From Cephaloticoccus sp. (GTDB lineage Bacteria; Verrucomicrobiota; Verrucomicrobiia; Opitutales; Opitutaceae): a DNA stretch of 64,000 nucleotides. Location: assembly GCA_030833445.1 (NCBI GenBank), contig JAURHD010000001.1:202552-266551 (forward strand). Direction: 5' to 3'. Positions 1-9,270 of this stretch are shown in pieces (positions within the stretch are counted from its first letter, which is position 1; every line of letters begins with the position of its first letter). Under the pieces are notes generated by a model. It had not been told where the DNA came from, ran no database searches, and saw only the letters and a list, made by a program, of their open reading frames with translations. The position numbers and the translations under genes were made by a program.

Positions 1-359
1 AGGCAGGTTTGAACGCACAGATCGAACTCCGCGAGGGTCCGGCGGCGGAATCGTTGAACCAGTTGATCACGGAAAAGTGCCCCGCCTTTGATTTTGTTTT
101 CATCGATGCCGACAAGGCGAGCATCCCCGTATATTTCGAGGCGGCCCTGCGACTGTCCCATCCCGGCACGGTCATCGTGGTCGACAACGTCGTGCGCAAT
201 GGAGCGGTGCTCGACGAGTCTACCACCGATGTGAATGTGCAAGGGGTTCGCCGGTTCATGGACACGGTCGCCGCGGATAATCGGGTCACCGCGACCGCCC
301 TTCAGACCGTCGGCAGCAAAGGCTATGATGGCTTCGCGCTGCTGCTGGTGAATAGTTAG
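1..359 (+). CDS. O-methyltransferase, C-terminal part (cut by window edge)
   Basis: This is the C-terminal part of a class I SAM-dependent O-methyltransferase of the caffeoyl-CoA/catechol type (Methyltransf_3). The reading frame is open to the left edge, so the N-terminus and most of the SAM-binding motif lie outside the window. Family signatures are FDFVFIDADK (acidic metal-binding strand), the GTVIVVDNVVRNG block, and the C-terminal GYDGFALLLV, typical of the last strands. The stop codon overlaps the stop of the convergent DUF4202 gene by 3 bases. The physiological substrate cannot be read from sequence; in bacteria these enzymes methylate small catechol-like or phenolic molecules. Confidence 0.85.
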   Translation, partial: AGLNAQIELREGPAAESLNQLITEKCPAFDFVFIDADKASIPVYFEAALRLSHPGTVIVVDNVVRNGAVLDESTTDVNVQGVRRFMDTVAADNRVTATALQTVGSKGYDGFALLLVNS

Positions 360-934
360 CTCACGGCCTCGCGCACCAAGTCCGCGATGGCGGGCGGGAG
401 GTCGAGCTGCAAGGCGTGCGCTTGCGCCACCGGACTCAGCTTCCGCCAGGTCTTGAGCAGGATGTCCACGAATTTTTCCTTGGGGTAGTCCGCATGCTGC
501 GCGGCAAAGGTGCCGATCTCGTTTTCCAAAAAAACCAGCACGGCGGCGTCCTCGAGGGCCTGCGAACCGGCGTCTTTTTTCAGGTCGGTCTTGCTGACCC
601 AGCGGGCGATATCGTCAGCCTGCGCTTCGGGCAGACCGGCCTCCAGCACGAGTTCGCGGGCTCGCACCGCCTGTTTTTGATAAAGCGATTTGCGCCACTG
701 CAGGTAGCCGACCTTGCCCTCCGGAAACGTGCTGCGTGGCGTGAGGAAGCGTTCTAGGTGCTGGCAGCGCGCGGCGAGGAGCAAGTGGTGCGGCGCATCC
801 GGGACGAGTCTGGCCACCCAAGCCTCCACGCGGTCGGCATAGACCAGCTCCGCGGCAAGGCTGGTTTCAGTTTTGGTCGGGTCGGCGGCGTGGGCCTTAT
901 CAATCGACAGACGGGCTTGGTCGTAGGCGGTCAT
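356..934 (-). CDS. DUF4202 family protein
   Basis: This 192-residue protein matches the DUF4202 family in length and layout. It has an N-terminal region around IDKAHAADPTK and an E-L-V-Y-A-D-R motif. A histidine/cysteine stretch LLLAARCQHLERF follows near residues 50-62, then the conserved GYLQWRK segment, and an EDAAVLVFLENE block near residue 130. The conserved His/Glu/Asp pattern resembles HD-type or metal-binding helical proteins, but no activity is established. No signal peptide or membrane segment is seen. It converges on the O-methyltransferase gene and stands apart from the next minus-strand gene by about 60 bases. The ATG start is kept because the conserved region begins within a few residues. 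Confidence 0.75.
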   Translation of the reverse strand: MTAYDQARLSIDKAHAADPTKTETSLAAELVYADRVEAWVARLVPDAPHHLLLAARCQHLERFLTPRSTFPEGKVGYLQWRKSLYQKQAVRARELVLEAGLPEAQADDIARWVSKTDLKKDAGSQALEDAAVLVFLENEIGTFAAQHADYPKEKFVDILLKTWRKLSPVAQAHALQLDLPPAIADLVREAVS

Positions 935-997
935 CCTTGGAAAATGCAGTAGGATTTAACCCCAATGGACACGAAAAACAGCTTGGATATACTGGAT

Positions 998-1489
998 TCA
1001 GGCGCATTTGCCCGGTATCCACCGCACCAGCGGCTGGTCGCCTTTGACGTAGAGTGGATGGCGCGGATGTCCGTCCTTGGTTGTCCCAAGACACCAGAGT
1101 TTGTGCTTACCCAGGAGCTTCGCGACGGCGAGGGCCCGGTCCTGGTGCACGCCATGTGCTCCCCAGGCGGCAACCACCTTGTCACAGCGTTGTGCTGCTT
1201 CGAGGAGCGCTGCGTCATTCTCCGGGCCGACGGGGTCGGGGGTGTTGCGCATCACCTTGGGATCGGTCGCACGAAAGCCGAAAATATTGGTCATCAGAAA
1301 ACCATCATAGCCCTCGCGCTCGGAAAACCCACGGATGCGCGTGAGCGTGGGGTCGAGTTGCTGCTCGTCGGCGGTGCTCGGATTAAGCCCGATCCACATG
1401 ATCAATTTCTCGCCGAACAGCGGGTTGATGCGATGTAGCAGGGTATAGCGATGCCGCCGGTCGGGCGAGAAGTGACACTCGTTTTCCAC
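998..1489 (-). CDS. DUF1643 domain protein
   Basis: This 163-residue protein carries the DUF1643 signature: IMWIGLNPSTADEQQLDPT near residues 30-48, then a TNIFGFRATDP segment and the C-terminal GHPRHPLYV. The start is a GTG codon, giving GENE-like N-terminal residues MENECHFSPDRRHRY. The family is common in bacteria and phages but has no firm biochemical role. It is a cytoplasmic, single-domain protein with no neighbour that explains its job, and it is followed on the same strand by DUF4202 after a short gap. Confidence in the family is high, and the function is unknown. Confidence 0.78.
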   Translation of the reverse strand: MENECHFSPDRRHRYTLLHRINPLFGEKLIMWIGLNPSTADEQQLDPTLTRIRGFSEREGYDGFLMTNIFGFRATDPKVMRNTPDPVGPENDAALLEAAQRCDKVVAAWGAHGVHQDRALAVAKLLGKHKLWCLGTTKDGHPRHPLYVKGDQPLVRWIPGKCA

Positions 1490-1579
1490 ACCCGACGATT
1501 AACTCGTGCAGTCCGGGCGTCGAGCCTCGGACTGCACAAATGCGCCGGAGAATTTCCCCGGCGATGGTCGCACACTCGC

Positions 1580-1906
1580 TTACTCTACGGTGGCAATCTC
1601 GGTGGATGCCGCGTTGGCCTGGACCGAGGCGATGCCGGTTTGGGCTGCGGCTTCGGAGGAATACATCTGGCTCTTGCCAATGACTTCACCGTTCTGGGCC
1701 TTGAGGACGAAGTAGGGCTCGCCAGCGGTGGAAACCTTGTGTTCGAAGTTGCCGGAATCGGCACCGTTCACCTGCACGGAGGTGATCCCTGCCAGTGCAG
1801 ATTGCTTTTGTTCGTAGACCTGGCTGGTGAGAATCACCTGATTGTTCTCCGCCTTGAGGTTGAACATGAATTTGTCGTTGGCGGTGGAACTGATTTGGTA
1901 GGACAT
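1580..1906 (-). CDS. YegP-like DUF1508 protein
   Basis: This small protein of 108 residues has two tandem DUF1508 repeats. Each repeat has the pattern aromatic-x-F-x-L-K-A-x-N-x-x-(V/I), followed by a serine/glutamine-rich Y-x-S helix: FMFNLKAENNQVILTSQVY (first) and YFVLKAQNGEVIGKSQMYSS (second). This matches the YegP family, a compact fold of unknown function often linked to stress. I start at the internal ATG (MSYQISS) because an upstream in-frame extension of 30 residues is low-complexity and lacks family similarity. It is a free-standing gene between DUF1643 and an acetyltransferase. Confidence 0.82.
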   Translation of the reverse strand: MSYQISSTANDKFMFNLKAENNQVILTSQVYEQKQSALAGITSVQVNGADSGNFEHKVSTAGEPYFVLKAQNGEVIGKSQMYSSEAAAQTGIASVQANAASTEIATVE

Positions 1907-2047
1907 AATTTTTCTGGAGTTGGATTGAACTTGTGAACGCCCATCATGGGGCATGCGGCATGTTTCGACCATGGGGTCTAACCCGCCCCTGCACATAGGT
2001 GTCGGATGGCCCTCGTTGAATGCCCCTTACCCAGACCCGCCATCCGG

Positions 2048-2503
2048 TCAAAGGGTCTTGGTCATGCAAACGCTGAAGGGCCCGGCCTTGTAGTCTGCAA
2101 ACGGGGCGCAGGGCTGAAACCCGAATTTTTCGTAGAGCCGACGCGCCGGCGCGAAGGCTTCCGGGGTGCCGGTTTCCAAACTAATGCGGGAGTAACCACG
2201 CCGTTTGGCTATCGCCAAAATATGCGTGAGCAGGCCGGCGGCCACCCCCTGGCGCAAATGGGTGCGGGCCGTGCGCATCGATTTGATTTCACCGTGAGTG
2301 ACGTCGAGTTCCTTGAGGGCACCACAACCCGCCAATTTACCATTAATCCAAGCACTCCAGATGGTCCGGTCCGGTTTGCGTAGGGCGGCGGCATCCAGTG
2401 CGTGCACAGTGTCCGGGGGCGAATACTGAAACATCTCCCGCCGGTGTTCCTCGAGCAGCCTGATGACCAGCCCGTCCTTCAGGTTATCGATGCGGATTTC
2501 CAC
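2048..2503 (-). CDS. GNAT family N-acetyltransferase
   Basis: This 151-residue protein has a GNAT fold. The central strand is followed by the acetyl-CoA pyrophosphate-binding loop, here THLRQGVAAGLLTHIL (R-x-x-G-x-A/G type). A C-terminal Y-E-K-F-G-F motif (residues near 125-130) is typical of small-molecule acetyltransferases. The start is GTG (MEIRID). Its acceptor substrate is unknown. It lies 27 bases downstream of the M29 aminopeptidase gene on the same strand and may be cotranscribed with it. An aminopeptidase plus acetyltransferase pairing would fit peptide or amino acid handling, but that is inference only. Confidence 0.85.
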   Translation of the reverse strand: MEIRIDNLKDGLVIRLLEEHRREMFQYSPPDTVHALDAAALRKPDRTIWSAWINGKLAGCGALKELDVTHGEIKSMRTARTHLRQGVAAGLLTHILAIAKRRGYSRISLETGTPEAFAPARRLYEKFGFQPCAPFADYKAGPFSVCMTKTL

Positions 2504-2530
2504 GACGGAACGATGACCCGAAGGATTGAC

Positions 2531-3733
2531 TCAGACTTTAAATTCGCCGTCGCGATAGATGACTTTCGTCGAGCCGTCCGCAAGGTGGGCGGTGACGACG
2601 CGGTTGGAGGTGGCGACGATATCCGTGTGCACGGCGGAGTTGTTGTAGCCCAGCTCAGCCCACTGCGCCTCGCTGACGGTGGCGGGATCACCGGTGTAGG
2701 AGTCGCGGTAGGCCGCGCCGACGGCGAGGTGGGTGTTGCCCCACTGGCCGCCGACATTTTCGTCGTAGAGCGTTTCGCCCATGAACTTGGTGATGCGGGA
2801 AAACCTGCGATCAGTAAGCGAGAACTCGCCGATCTTATTGGCGTTATCGACTGCGATCATCTCGCGCAGGACATCCTCGCCCTCGGTCGCCGTGGCCTTG
2901 CTCACGCAGCCGTCCTTGAATTCCAAGTAGGTGCCCTTGATCAACGCGCCGTAGCGGTAGAGCGGTTCGGTAAATTGGATGCGGCCCTCGGTGCCGCGCC
3001 AATCGGGTGAGATAAAAAGTTCGAAACTGGGGATGTTGCGGCCGGAGCCGCCGAGCCATTTGCGCTGGGGCCCAATCTTGACCCAAAGATCCGTATCCTC
3101 CGCCTCGACGTGCAGGCGGTCTATCTCGAGCGCATCGAGTTTGTCCCTGATCGCATAGAGCTCGGTGTAGAGGGCCTGCCATTTTTCGGCGGGTTTGGCT
3201 TCGTCGAGATAGCAGGCCTGAATGATTTCGTGCCAATACTCCTCCAGCGACAGGCCCACCTCGTCGGCCATGGCTTGGGTGCCATACAGACCCAGCGTCC
3301 ACGTATAGTTGCCGGCGGCTTCCTTGTCGCGGCGCCAGTCCATGTAGGGCTTGTGGGCCTTTTGCACGGCCATGAGTTTCTGGCCGGGGATGCCGGCGAG
3401 CTCGCGTTTGTTGGTCTCGGCAATGATGGCCACGGTGTGGTCGATCTGGTCCACCGTGCCGCGGTGAAATTTCTCGGCGAAGAAGGCGAGCTGCTTGTCG
3501 CTGGCCAGTTCGTAGAACTCACGGGCGATATCATCGGGGGTGAAGAACACCAGCGGATGCGCGCCGGCCTTGAGCACGGCGCGACGCAGCGCGATCAGGA
3601 GCGGCTTGGCGATCTCGGGCACGCGCAGTTGCACGACCTCGCCCGGCTTGACCCCTTCGCCACTGTTGAGGGCGAAGTTGATCAGCACATCGGCATAACT
3701 ATCGAGCAGTTGGGCAGAGGGTTGGTATGTCAT
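2531..3733 (-). CDS. Aminopeptidase, M29 family
   Basis: This is a 400-residue metallo-aminopeptidase of the M29 (AmpS/AmpT, thermophilic aminopeptidase) family, at full family length. Candidate metal ligands in the expected order are E256 (FTEP), E320 (MGETLYDENVGG), H335 (NTHLAVG), H369 and D371 (AVHTDIV). The enzyme removes N-terminal residues from peptides in the cytoplasm using two divalent metal ions, and no signal peptide is visible. The C-terminus ends in the usual short strand after the HTD motif. It heads a likely two-gene unit with the GNAT gene downstream, and an apparently non-coding gap of about 190 bases separates it from the end of the glycyl-tRNA synthetase gene. Confidence 0.93.
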   Translation of the reverse strand: MTYQPSAQLLDSYADVLINFALNSGEGVKPGEVVQLRVPEIAKPLLIALRRAVLKAGAHPLVFFTPDDIAREFYELASDKQLAFFAEKFHRGTVDQIDHTVAIIAETNKRELAGIPGQKLMAVQKAHKPYMDWRRDKEAAGNYTWTLGLYGTQAMADEVGLSLEEYWHEIIQACYLDEAKPAEKWQALYTELYAIRDKLDALEIDRLHVEAEDTDLWVKIGPQRKWLGGSGRNIPSFELFISPDWRGTEGRIQFTEPLYRYGALIKGTYLEFKDGCVSKATATEGEDVLREMIAVDNANKIGEFSLTDRRFSRITKFMGETLYDENVGGQWGNTHLAVGAAYRDSYTGDPATVSEAQWAELGYNNSAVHTDIVATSNRVVTAHLADGSTKVIYRDGEFKV

Positions 3734-3926
3734 GCCCCTAATTTTGCAAAACCGGTCGCAATCGCAAGGTGACTAAAGTGATTGGACCCAAAGGCGGATA
3801 AACGGTCGGTGGCCGGTCCCGGCCGGGAACGCCGTGATCATGCACAGGAAAAATATTAGCGCGGCCGTTCGTCAGACAGGGCAAGCAACTTCCAACTTCG
3901 TCCAGGTTGCAGTGGACCGGCCGGGA

Positions 3927-5456
3927 TCAATAAACGGCTTCGTCCAAGAGCTGGAACAGCTCTTGTTCCGTGACTCGACGCTGCTCCATCGAATCGCGTT
4001 CGCGCAGGGTAAAGGTGTCGCCTTCCTTTTCGATCGTGTCGAAGTCGATGGTCACGCACCACGGGGTGCCGATTTCATCCTGGCGACGGTAACGGCGGCC
4101 GATGGCCCCGGCCTCGTCGTAGAATACGGCATACCGGCGCTGCAATTTTTTGTAGAGGGCCTTGGCGCGATCAGTGAGCACTTCCTTGTTCTTCAACAAT
4201 GGCAACACGGCAACTTTGACCGGCGCGATGCGTGGCGAGAGCCGCAGCACCGTGCGCGTCTCAGTGTTGCCCTTCTCGTCGGTGACCGACTCCTCCGCAT
4301 AGGCGGCGCAAAGCACGGCGAGAAAGATGCGGTCGACGCCGACGGCGGGTTCGATCACGTGCGGCACGAATTTCTTCTTCGTGGCCTCGTCAAAAATGTC
4401 CTGCGGCTTGCCCGACGCGTTGGCGTGTTGCGTGAGGTCGTAGTTGCCGCGCGCGGCGATACCCCACAGTTCCTGCACGCCGAAGGGATACTTGAACATG
4501 ATGTCTGTCGTGCCGCGTGAGTAGAACGCGAGCTTCTCCTTGGCGTGATCGTAGAGCGAGAGGTGCGAATCGGGCAGACCGATCGACTTGAGCCAGTCCC
4601 AGCACCATTGTATCCAATCCTTGTGGGCCTGCGCCCAGTCGGCGTCCTCGTGAATGAAGTATTCCATTTCCATCTGCTCGAACTCGCGTGAGCGGAAGAT
4701 GAAATTACGCGGCGTGATTTCGTTGCGGAACGACTTGCCGATTTGCGCGATGCCGAACGGAAGTTTCACGCGGCCCGTGTCGACGACGTTCTTGAAATCC
4801 ACAAACATGCCCTGCGCGGTCTCGGGTCGCAGGTAGGCGACCGAGGATCCGTCGGTCATCGCGCCGACGTTGGTCTGAAACATCATGTTGAACGAGCGCG
4901 GCGCGGTGAGGCTTCCGGGCTCGCCGGTGGCGGGCGAGGGGATGAGCGCGATCTCTTCCGGGGCGGCCTCGGTCATGTCCTTGGCCACGACCGGGGCGAG
5001 GGTGCCTTGGATCGCCTTTTTGCGCTTCAGGGCTTCGGCTTTCTCCTGCAGCTCTTCCGTGGTGCTTTCGCTTTCGAGGGCGGAAACATAGCCGACCGTG
5101 TTGCCGTCCACGACGACTGGAGAGAAAAACAATTGGTCGGCGCGGTAGCGTTGCTTGCTCGCCTTGCAGTCTACCAAGGGATCGGTGAAGCCGTCGACGT
5201 GGCCGGAGGCCTGCCAGACCTTGGGGTGCATGATGATCGAGGTCTCGATGCCCACGACATCGTCGCGGCGGCGCACCATGTCATCCCACCAGCAGTCGCG
5301 AATGTTTTTCTTCAACTCCGAGCCGAGCGGACCGTAGTCGAAGAAGCCGTTGAAACCGTTGTAGATTTCGGACGACTGAAAGATGAAACCACGGCGCTTG
5401 GAAAGCGCGACGAGGGCATCCATGGAGACTTCGGTGGGAGCGGCGGATTCGGACAT
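3927..5456 (-). CDS. glyQS: Glycine--tRNA ligase, single-chain type
   Basis: This class II aminoacyl-tRNA synthetase charges tRNA-Gly with glycine. It is 509 residues long from the chosen ATG (MSESAAP) and is the homodimeric alpha2 type rather than the alpha2beta2 form. Motif 2 is [19 protein letters not shown], and motif 3 includes [18 protein letters not shown]. The [15 protein letters not shown] segment binds ATP and glycine. The C-terminal anticodon-binding domain begins near [14 protein letters not shown]. An upstream in-frame extension exists, but the family begins at [14 protein letters not shown], so the later start is preferred. It is a housekeeping gene and ends well before the M29 gene. 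Confidence 0.96.
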   Translation of the reverse strand: MSESAAPTEVSMDALVALSKRRGFIFQSSEIYNGFNGFFDYGPLGSELKKNIRDCWWDDMVRRRDDVVGIETSIIMHPKVWQASGHVDGFTDPLVDCKASKQRYRADQLFFSPVVVDGNTVGYVSALESESTTEELQEKAEALKRKKAIQGTLAPVVAKDMTEAAPEEIALIPSPATGEPGSLTAPRSFNMMFQTNVGAMTDGSSVAYLRPETAQGMFVDFKNVVDTGRVKLPFGIAQIGKSFRNEITPRNFIFRSREFEQMEMEYFIHEDADWAQAHKDWIQWCWDWLKSIGLPDSHLSLYDHAKEKLAFYSRGTTDIMFKYPFGVQELWGIAARGNYDLTQHANASGKPQDIFDEATKKKFVPHVIEPAVGVDRIFLAVLCAAYAEESVTDEKGNTETRTVLRLSPRIAPVKVAVLPLLKNKEVLTDRAKALYKKLQRRYAVFYDEAGAIGRRYRRQDEIGTPWCVTIDFDTIEKEGDTFTLRERDSMEQRRVTEQELFQLLDEAVY

Positions 5457-5519
5457 AGCCTGCCATACATGGCGGCCGCGGGCCGGATGGTCAATTCCGC
5501 GGTTTGGATCGCGGAACAT

Positions 5520-7517
5520 TCAAGGTGCAGTGGACGAGGCCGGCCCCGCTTCCAACTCGGAAATAATCCCGGCCGCGCGTTCCTCGGCGGCGCTCACGAT
5601 GTGGGCATCGAGTCGCCACTTGAGGCGGTCGCGTTCTTGGGCCGCGGCGGGGTGGCCGGAATGGGCGGCGACGGTAAACCAGACGAAAGCCTCGGTTTCA
5701 TCCCGGGGAATCCCATCGCCTTGGGCGAGCATCAGGCCGAGATTGAGCTGGGCCACGGTCTGCCTCTGTTCGCCGGCCCGGCGAAACCACTTGGCGGCCA
5801 GTGCGGGATCGCGTTGCACGCCTTCCTCGCCGTTGATGAAGAGAATGCCGAGTTTGGTCTGGGCCAACGGATTGCCGTAGTGGGCGAAGACCTGGAGTTG
5901 CTCAAAGCTTGAGGTGACTTGTGCGATGTTGCCGGTGGGACCGATGAAGGTCATTGGCTGGTATTCACCGAGATAAGTGCGTTCCCAAAAATTGCCGGTC
6001 GCGCGATAGGTGGCGTAATCGGTGAAAGTATAGCGATAGCCGGCCACCCGGATCATTTGCGGCGGACGATCGGGGAACGGATTGCTGGCGAAGAAACCTA
6101 GCACGGGTTGCTTCTGTTCGAGCAGTCGCGTGGCCACCAACCCGTAGATCGGCGGGGCTTGGTCGTTGGCGCTGGCCTGCACCTGCAGGTTCGCCTCGAA
6201 GCGATGAAACCAAGGGGCCGAGAACGCGCCGATACGATCCAGTGCCTGCGGGAAGTGCTGGAATTCGTAGGGGTGCCAAGTGACGCCGCCGTCGTTGGAG
6301 CCGAGAAACTCCGCCACAAAGTGAAACGGATCGAGACGGGAGTAGAGCGTGTAGGCGTTGCAGCTGCCTAAGCCACCGAAGGCAAAGCTCAAAGGCCGCG
6401 AGACCGAATCCAAGACCCGGTTTGACGGCGGTCCGGCCAACGTCGTGAAGACCGTGACTGAAAGATAGAAATGAATCCAGAGGGCGGTGTAGAGCCCATA
6501 GCGCCGGAAGCGTCCAAGCGGTGGGGGACGCAACTTCACCGCCGAGGCTTGGAGAAAATTCGCGAGCGATCGCAGGCGCAAGCCCCGGGCGGCCTCCGCT
6601 ATCATCTGATCGTCGAGTAACATCAAGCCCAGGCCAATGGAGGCAAAGTTGAGCCAGCCGAAGTTGCAGGTCAGTTGAATGCCCAGTTGCAGCAGCGTCC
6701 AGGCGCCGAGGGCGAACCAGCGACCGCGTCGGCCGCCAAAGACCGCGATCAGTGGCGCGGCAATCTCCGCCGTGAACGTGAGGACGATTTCGAAGATGTG
6801 CCAGAGATGCGGCAGTTGATGGTCCAGGTAGCCCAGAATTGTAGGGTTGGGCGCCGTCTCGTAGAGCACGTCCATCGCCGTAAAGTTATACCAATACAAA
6901 TCCTGACTGAGCAGTTTGGAGATCCCGGACTCGAACATCACCCGGAAGAGCAACCACCGCATCATGAACACGACCAAGGGCCTTGGGGCTGAGTCCGCCC
7001 CCAACCCGGGCCGATAACCGGCGGGCGCGAATGGGATACTCAGCAAGGCAACCTCCAGGATCAATCCGTCCACCAAGGGTCCGGAGAAAAGCAGCCAGCC
7101 CTTTACGAAAGACAGCAAGCTGACCCAGCAGATGAACAGCATCATGCGCGGCCAGAAATTACCGACGAGGGCAAAGGCCGCGAACAGCCCGAGCCAGCCA
7201 ACCAAGACCGGCATCACTGCGTGATCGCTCAACCAGAACAGGCTAGGGTAGCGCAAAAATGCTTCGACCTGATTGGGAAATAACGCGCGGATTTGCTCCA
7301 TTGCCTCCGGCAAGGGCACGACGCCATCGGGGCCGATTAGTCCCGCGACGTCTGTGAGGATGCCGGCAAAGACGACGATGAAAACCAGCCCGACTGCGCG
7401 TAGCACCAGCCAACGCGGCCAAAGGTAAGTGGCATCATCGCCAAAACCGGCAAAGTCTCGCCCGCGCCGCGCGAATGGGCGGAACCACGGCCAAGTTAAA
7501 GGATTTCCCCTGGTCAT
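5520..7517 (-). CDS. Lipase maturation factor-like membrane protein with C-terminal Sel1 repeats
   Basis: This membrane protein of about 665 residues resembles eukaryotic lipase maturation factor 1. Several hydrophobic segments span roughly residues 35-330, with the family motifs WRMMLFICWVS-like helices and LLFRVMFESGISKL (near residue 190). The soluble C-terminal LMF domain contains the YRYTFTDYATYRATGNFWERT segment. From about residue 544 a Sel1-like repeat pair follows (AQTKLGILFINGEEG, then AQLNLGLMLAQGDGI), a non-typical addition suggesting a protein-interaction module. The start at MTRGNPLTW is chosen because the frame farther upstream runs antisense through the Do protease gene. Role in bacteria is unknown. 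Confidence 0.85.
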   Translation of the reverse strand: MTRGNPLTWPWFRPFARRGRDFAGFGDDATYLWPRWLVLRAVGLVFIVVFAGILTDVAGLIGPDGVVPLPEAMEQIRALFPNQVEAFLRYPSLFWLSDHAVMPVLVGWLGLFAAFALVGNFWPRMMLFICWVSLLSFVKGWLLFSGPLVDGLILEVALLSIPFAPAGYRPGLGADSAPRPLVVFMMRWLLFRVMFESGISKLLSQDLYWYNFTAMDVLYETAPNPTILGYLDHQLPHLWHIFEIVLTFTAEIAAPLIAVFGGRRGRWFALGAWTLLQLGIQLTCNFGWLNFASIGLGLMLLDDQMIAEAARGLRLRSLANFLQASAVKLRPPPLGRFRRYGLYTALWIHFYLSVTVFTTLAGPPSNRVLDSVSRPLSFAFGGLGSCNAYTLYSRLDPFHFVAEFLGSNDGGVTWHPYEFQHFPQALDRIGAFSAPWFHRFEANLQVQASANDQAPPIYGLVATRLLEQKQPVLGFFASNPFPDRPPQMIRVAGYRYTFTDYATYRATGNFWERTYLGEYQPMTFIGPTGNIAQVTSSFEQLQVFAHYGNPLAQTKLGILFINGEEGVQRDPALAAKWFRRAGEQRQTVAQLNLGLMLAQGDGIPRDETEAFVWFTVAAHSGHPAAAQERDRLKWRLDAHIVSAAEERAAGIISELEAGPASSTAP

Positions 7518-7721
7518 GCAGGGCGAACGCGAGGTCCGTTGGCAGTGGGCGGCAGTGGGGTTATCACGGGCAAATCCAGCCACGCGAAGTTGTCGCGATG
7601 AGTCAATGCCATGGAACCCGCGGCGCAATTTCCAGTCAGACACTATCCGCTGCGCGGGTGGCCGGTTAGGTCCAGTCCCCCTGCGCGGGCTTCGACTAAC
7701 TTCGATTCTTTGCATCAACTT

Positions 7722-9203
7722 ATGAAAAATCCCGTATCTAAACGCGGCCTGTGGTGGGCCGCCCTGCTGGCACTGGTCAGCACTTCCGGACTCGCCCTGT
7801 GGGCGGGCGAAAAAGCGAAGGACCGCGACCCGCTGGTCCTCAAATCCGACGACACCCCGATCAATCGCGACAGCGCCCTCAAGGTCAGCTACGCCGGCGT
7901 GGTCAAGCAGGCCTCGCCCAGTGTAGTTTACGTCTTCTCCACCAAGACGCTCAAGATCCGCAACGACATGGCGCCGTATTATAACGACCCGATGTTCCGC
8001 CGCTTTTTCGGTGTGCCCGATCAGGGCCAGCTGCCCCCGCAGGAACAAAAACAACAGGGCCTCGGTTCCGGCGTGATCATCACGAGCGACGGCTATGTGC
8101 TCACCAACAACCACGTGGTTGATGGTGCTGACGAAGTGCGCGTGGCCTTCGGCGAATCCAAGCGCGAGTTCAAGGCCGAGGTGGTGGGTCGTGATCCAAA
8201 GACCGACATCGCCGTCTTGAAAATTGACGCGACGGATCTGCCGGCCGCCAAGCTCACCGACTCGGATCAACTCGAGGTCGGCGACACGGTCTTTGCGATC
8301 GGCAATCCCTTTGGCATCGGCCTGACCGTGACGCACGGCATTGTCAGTGCCCTTGGTCGCGGTGGTCTTGGCATCGAGGCCTACGAAGACTTTATTCAAA
8401 CCGACGCGGCGATCAATCCCGGCAACTCCGGTGGCGCCTTGGTTGACGCGAATGGCCGCGTGGTCGGCATCAACACCGCCATCCTCAGCCGCAGTGGCGG
8501 TTTCAACGGAGTGGGCTTTGCGATTCCCATCAACCTGGCCAAGTCGCTCGCCGAGCAACTCGTCACCACGGGCAAAATCACGCGCGGCTTCATGGGCGTG
8601 AGCACCCAAGCGCTGGAGTCTGATCTCGCGGCCCAGTTTGGCGTCGAGCATGGCGCACTGGTGACCGATGTCACCCCCGGCAGCCCGGCCGATAAAGCCG
8701 GCTTAAAGAGCGGTGACATCATCACCCAGGTCGACGGCAAGCAGGTGCTCGACCCTCGACGCCTGCAGCTCGCAGTCATCCGGCTCGCTCCCGGCACCGA
8801 GGTGAACGTGGACTATGTGCGCGACGGCAAGACGGAGAATGTTAAGTTCAAGCTCGGTGAACTCACCGGCGATAAACTGGCCGGAGGTGGTTCAACGCCG
8901 GGTAGCGATGAAGGTGTGCTCAACGGCGTGGGGGTCACGGACATTACCCCGCAAATCCGGTCACAGTTCCGGATGCCGGCCAATCTGCAGGGCGCGTTTA
9001 TCACCCAAGTGCAACCCGACAGTCCCTCTGCCCGGGATGGCCTGCGCGAAGGCGATGTCATCCTCAGCCTCGACCGTCGCCAAGTCACCAATGCGGAGGA
9101 GGCCATCAAGCTCAGCGAAGAGATCCAAGGCCCGAAGGTGCTCGTGCTCATCTGGCGCGAAGGCGTCCGCCGCTACATTGTGGTCGACGAGTCCGAGAAC
9201 TAA
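7722..9203 (+). CDS. Do-like periplasmic serine protease with two PDZ domains
   Basis: This 493-residue trypsin-like protease of the DegP/HtrA family degrades or refolds damaged envelope proteins. An N-terminal hydrophobic segment (about residues 10-28) exports or anchors it. The catalytic triad is H131 (TNNHVVDG), D162 (KTDIAVLK) and S236 (NPGNSGGAL). Two PDZ domains follow, roughly residues 285-375 and 400-490, the classic Do arrangement. The start codon is ATG at MKNPVSK, where a signal-type N-terminus begins; a longer in-frame start upstream has no signal. A strong hairpin terminator follows the stop. It is divergent from the lipase-maturation-factor gene. Confidence 0.95.
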   Translation: MKNPVSKRGLWWAALLALVSTSGLALWAGEKAKDRDPLVLKSDDTPINRDSALKVSYAGVVKQASPSVVYVFSTKTLKIRNDMAPYYNDPMFRRFFGVPDQGQLPPQEQKQQGLGSGVIITSDGYVLTNNHVVDGADEVRVAFGESKREFKAEVVGRDPKTDIAVLKIDATDLPAAKLTDSDQLEVGDTVFAIGNPFGIGLTVTHGIVSALGRGGLGIEAYEDFIQTDAAINPGNSGGALVDANGRVVGINTAILSRSGGFNGVGFAIPINLAKSLAEQLVTTGKITRGFMGVSTQALESDLAAQFGVEHGALVTDVTPGSPADKAGLKSGDIITQVDGKQVLDPRRLQLAVIRLAPGTEVNVDYVRDGKTENVKFKLGELTGDKLAGGGSTPGSDEGVLNGVGVTDITPQIRSQFRMPANLQGAFITQVQPDSPSARDGLREGDVILSLDRRQVTNAEEAIKLSEEIQGPKVLVLIWREGVRRYIVVDESEN

Positions 9204-9228
9204 GTTCCGTTCGGAAACGAATTATCCA

Positions 9229-9260
9229 AACCGCCGCCGGGAAACAGGCGGCGGTTTTTT
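9229..9260 (+). terminator. Rho-independent terminator after the Do protease
   Basis: An 8-bp perfect GC stem (CCGCCGCC at 9231-9238 with GGCGGCGG at 9247-9254) with an 8-base loop is followed by a run of six T at 9255-9260. It lies 26 bases after the protease stop and serves the plus strand. The convergent DUF962 gene ends just beyond it. Confidence 0.9.
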
Positions 9261-9270
9261 CTTGGCTGAA

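Noticed and set aside
3734-3926. Possible terminator or small gene between M29 and glyQS
   Set aside because: Only a short imperfect palindrome (GGCCGG-TC-CCGGCC) without U-run; the open frames there have no ribosome site or domain.
4743-5912. A 389-residue plus-strand open frame
   Set aside because: It is antisense to glyQS and the LMF gene and Gly/Val/Arg-rich, a shadow.
7518-8651. Long minus-strand extension upstream of the lipase-maturation-factor gene
   Set aside because: It is antisense through the Do protease gene and lacks any family similarity; the protein begins at MTRGNPLTW.
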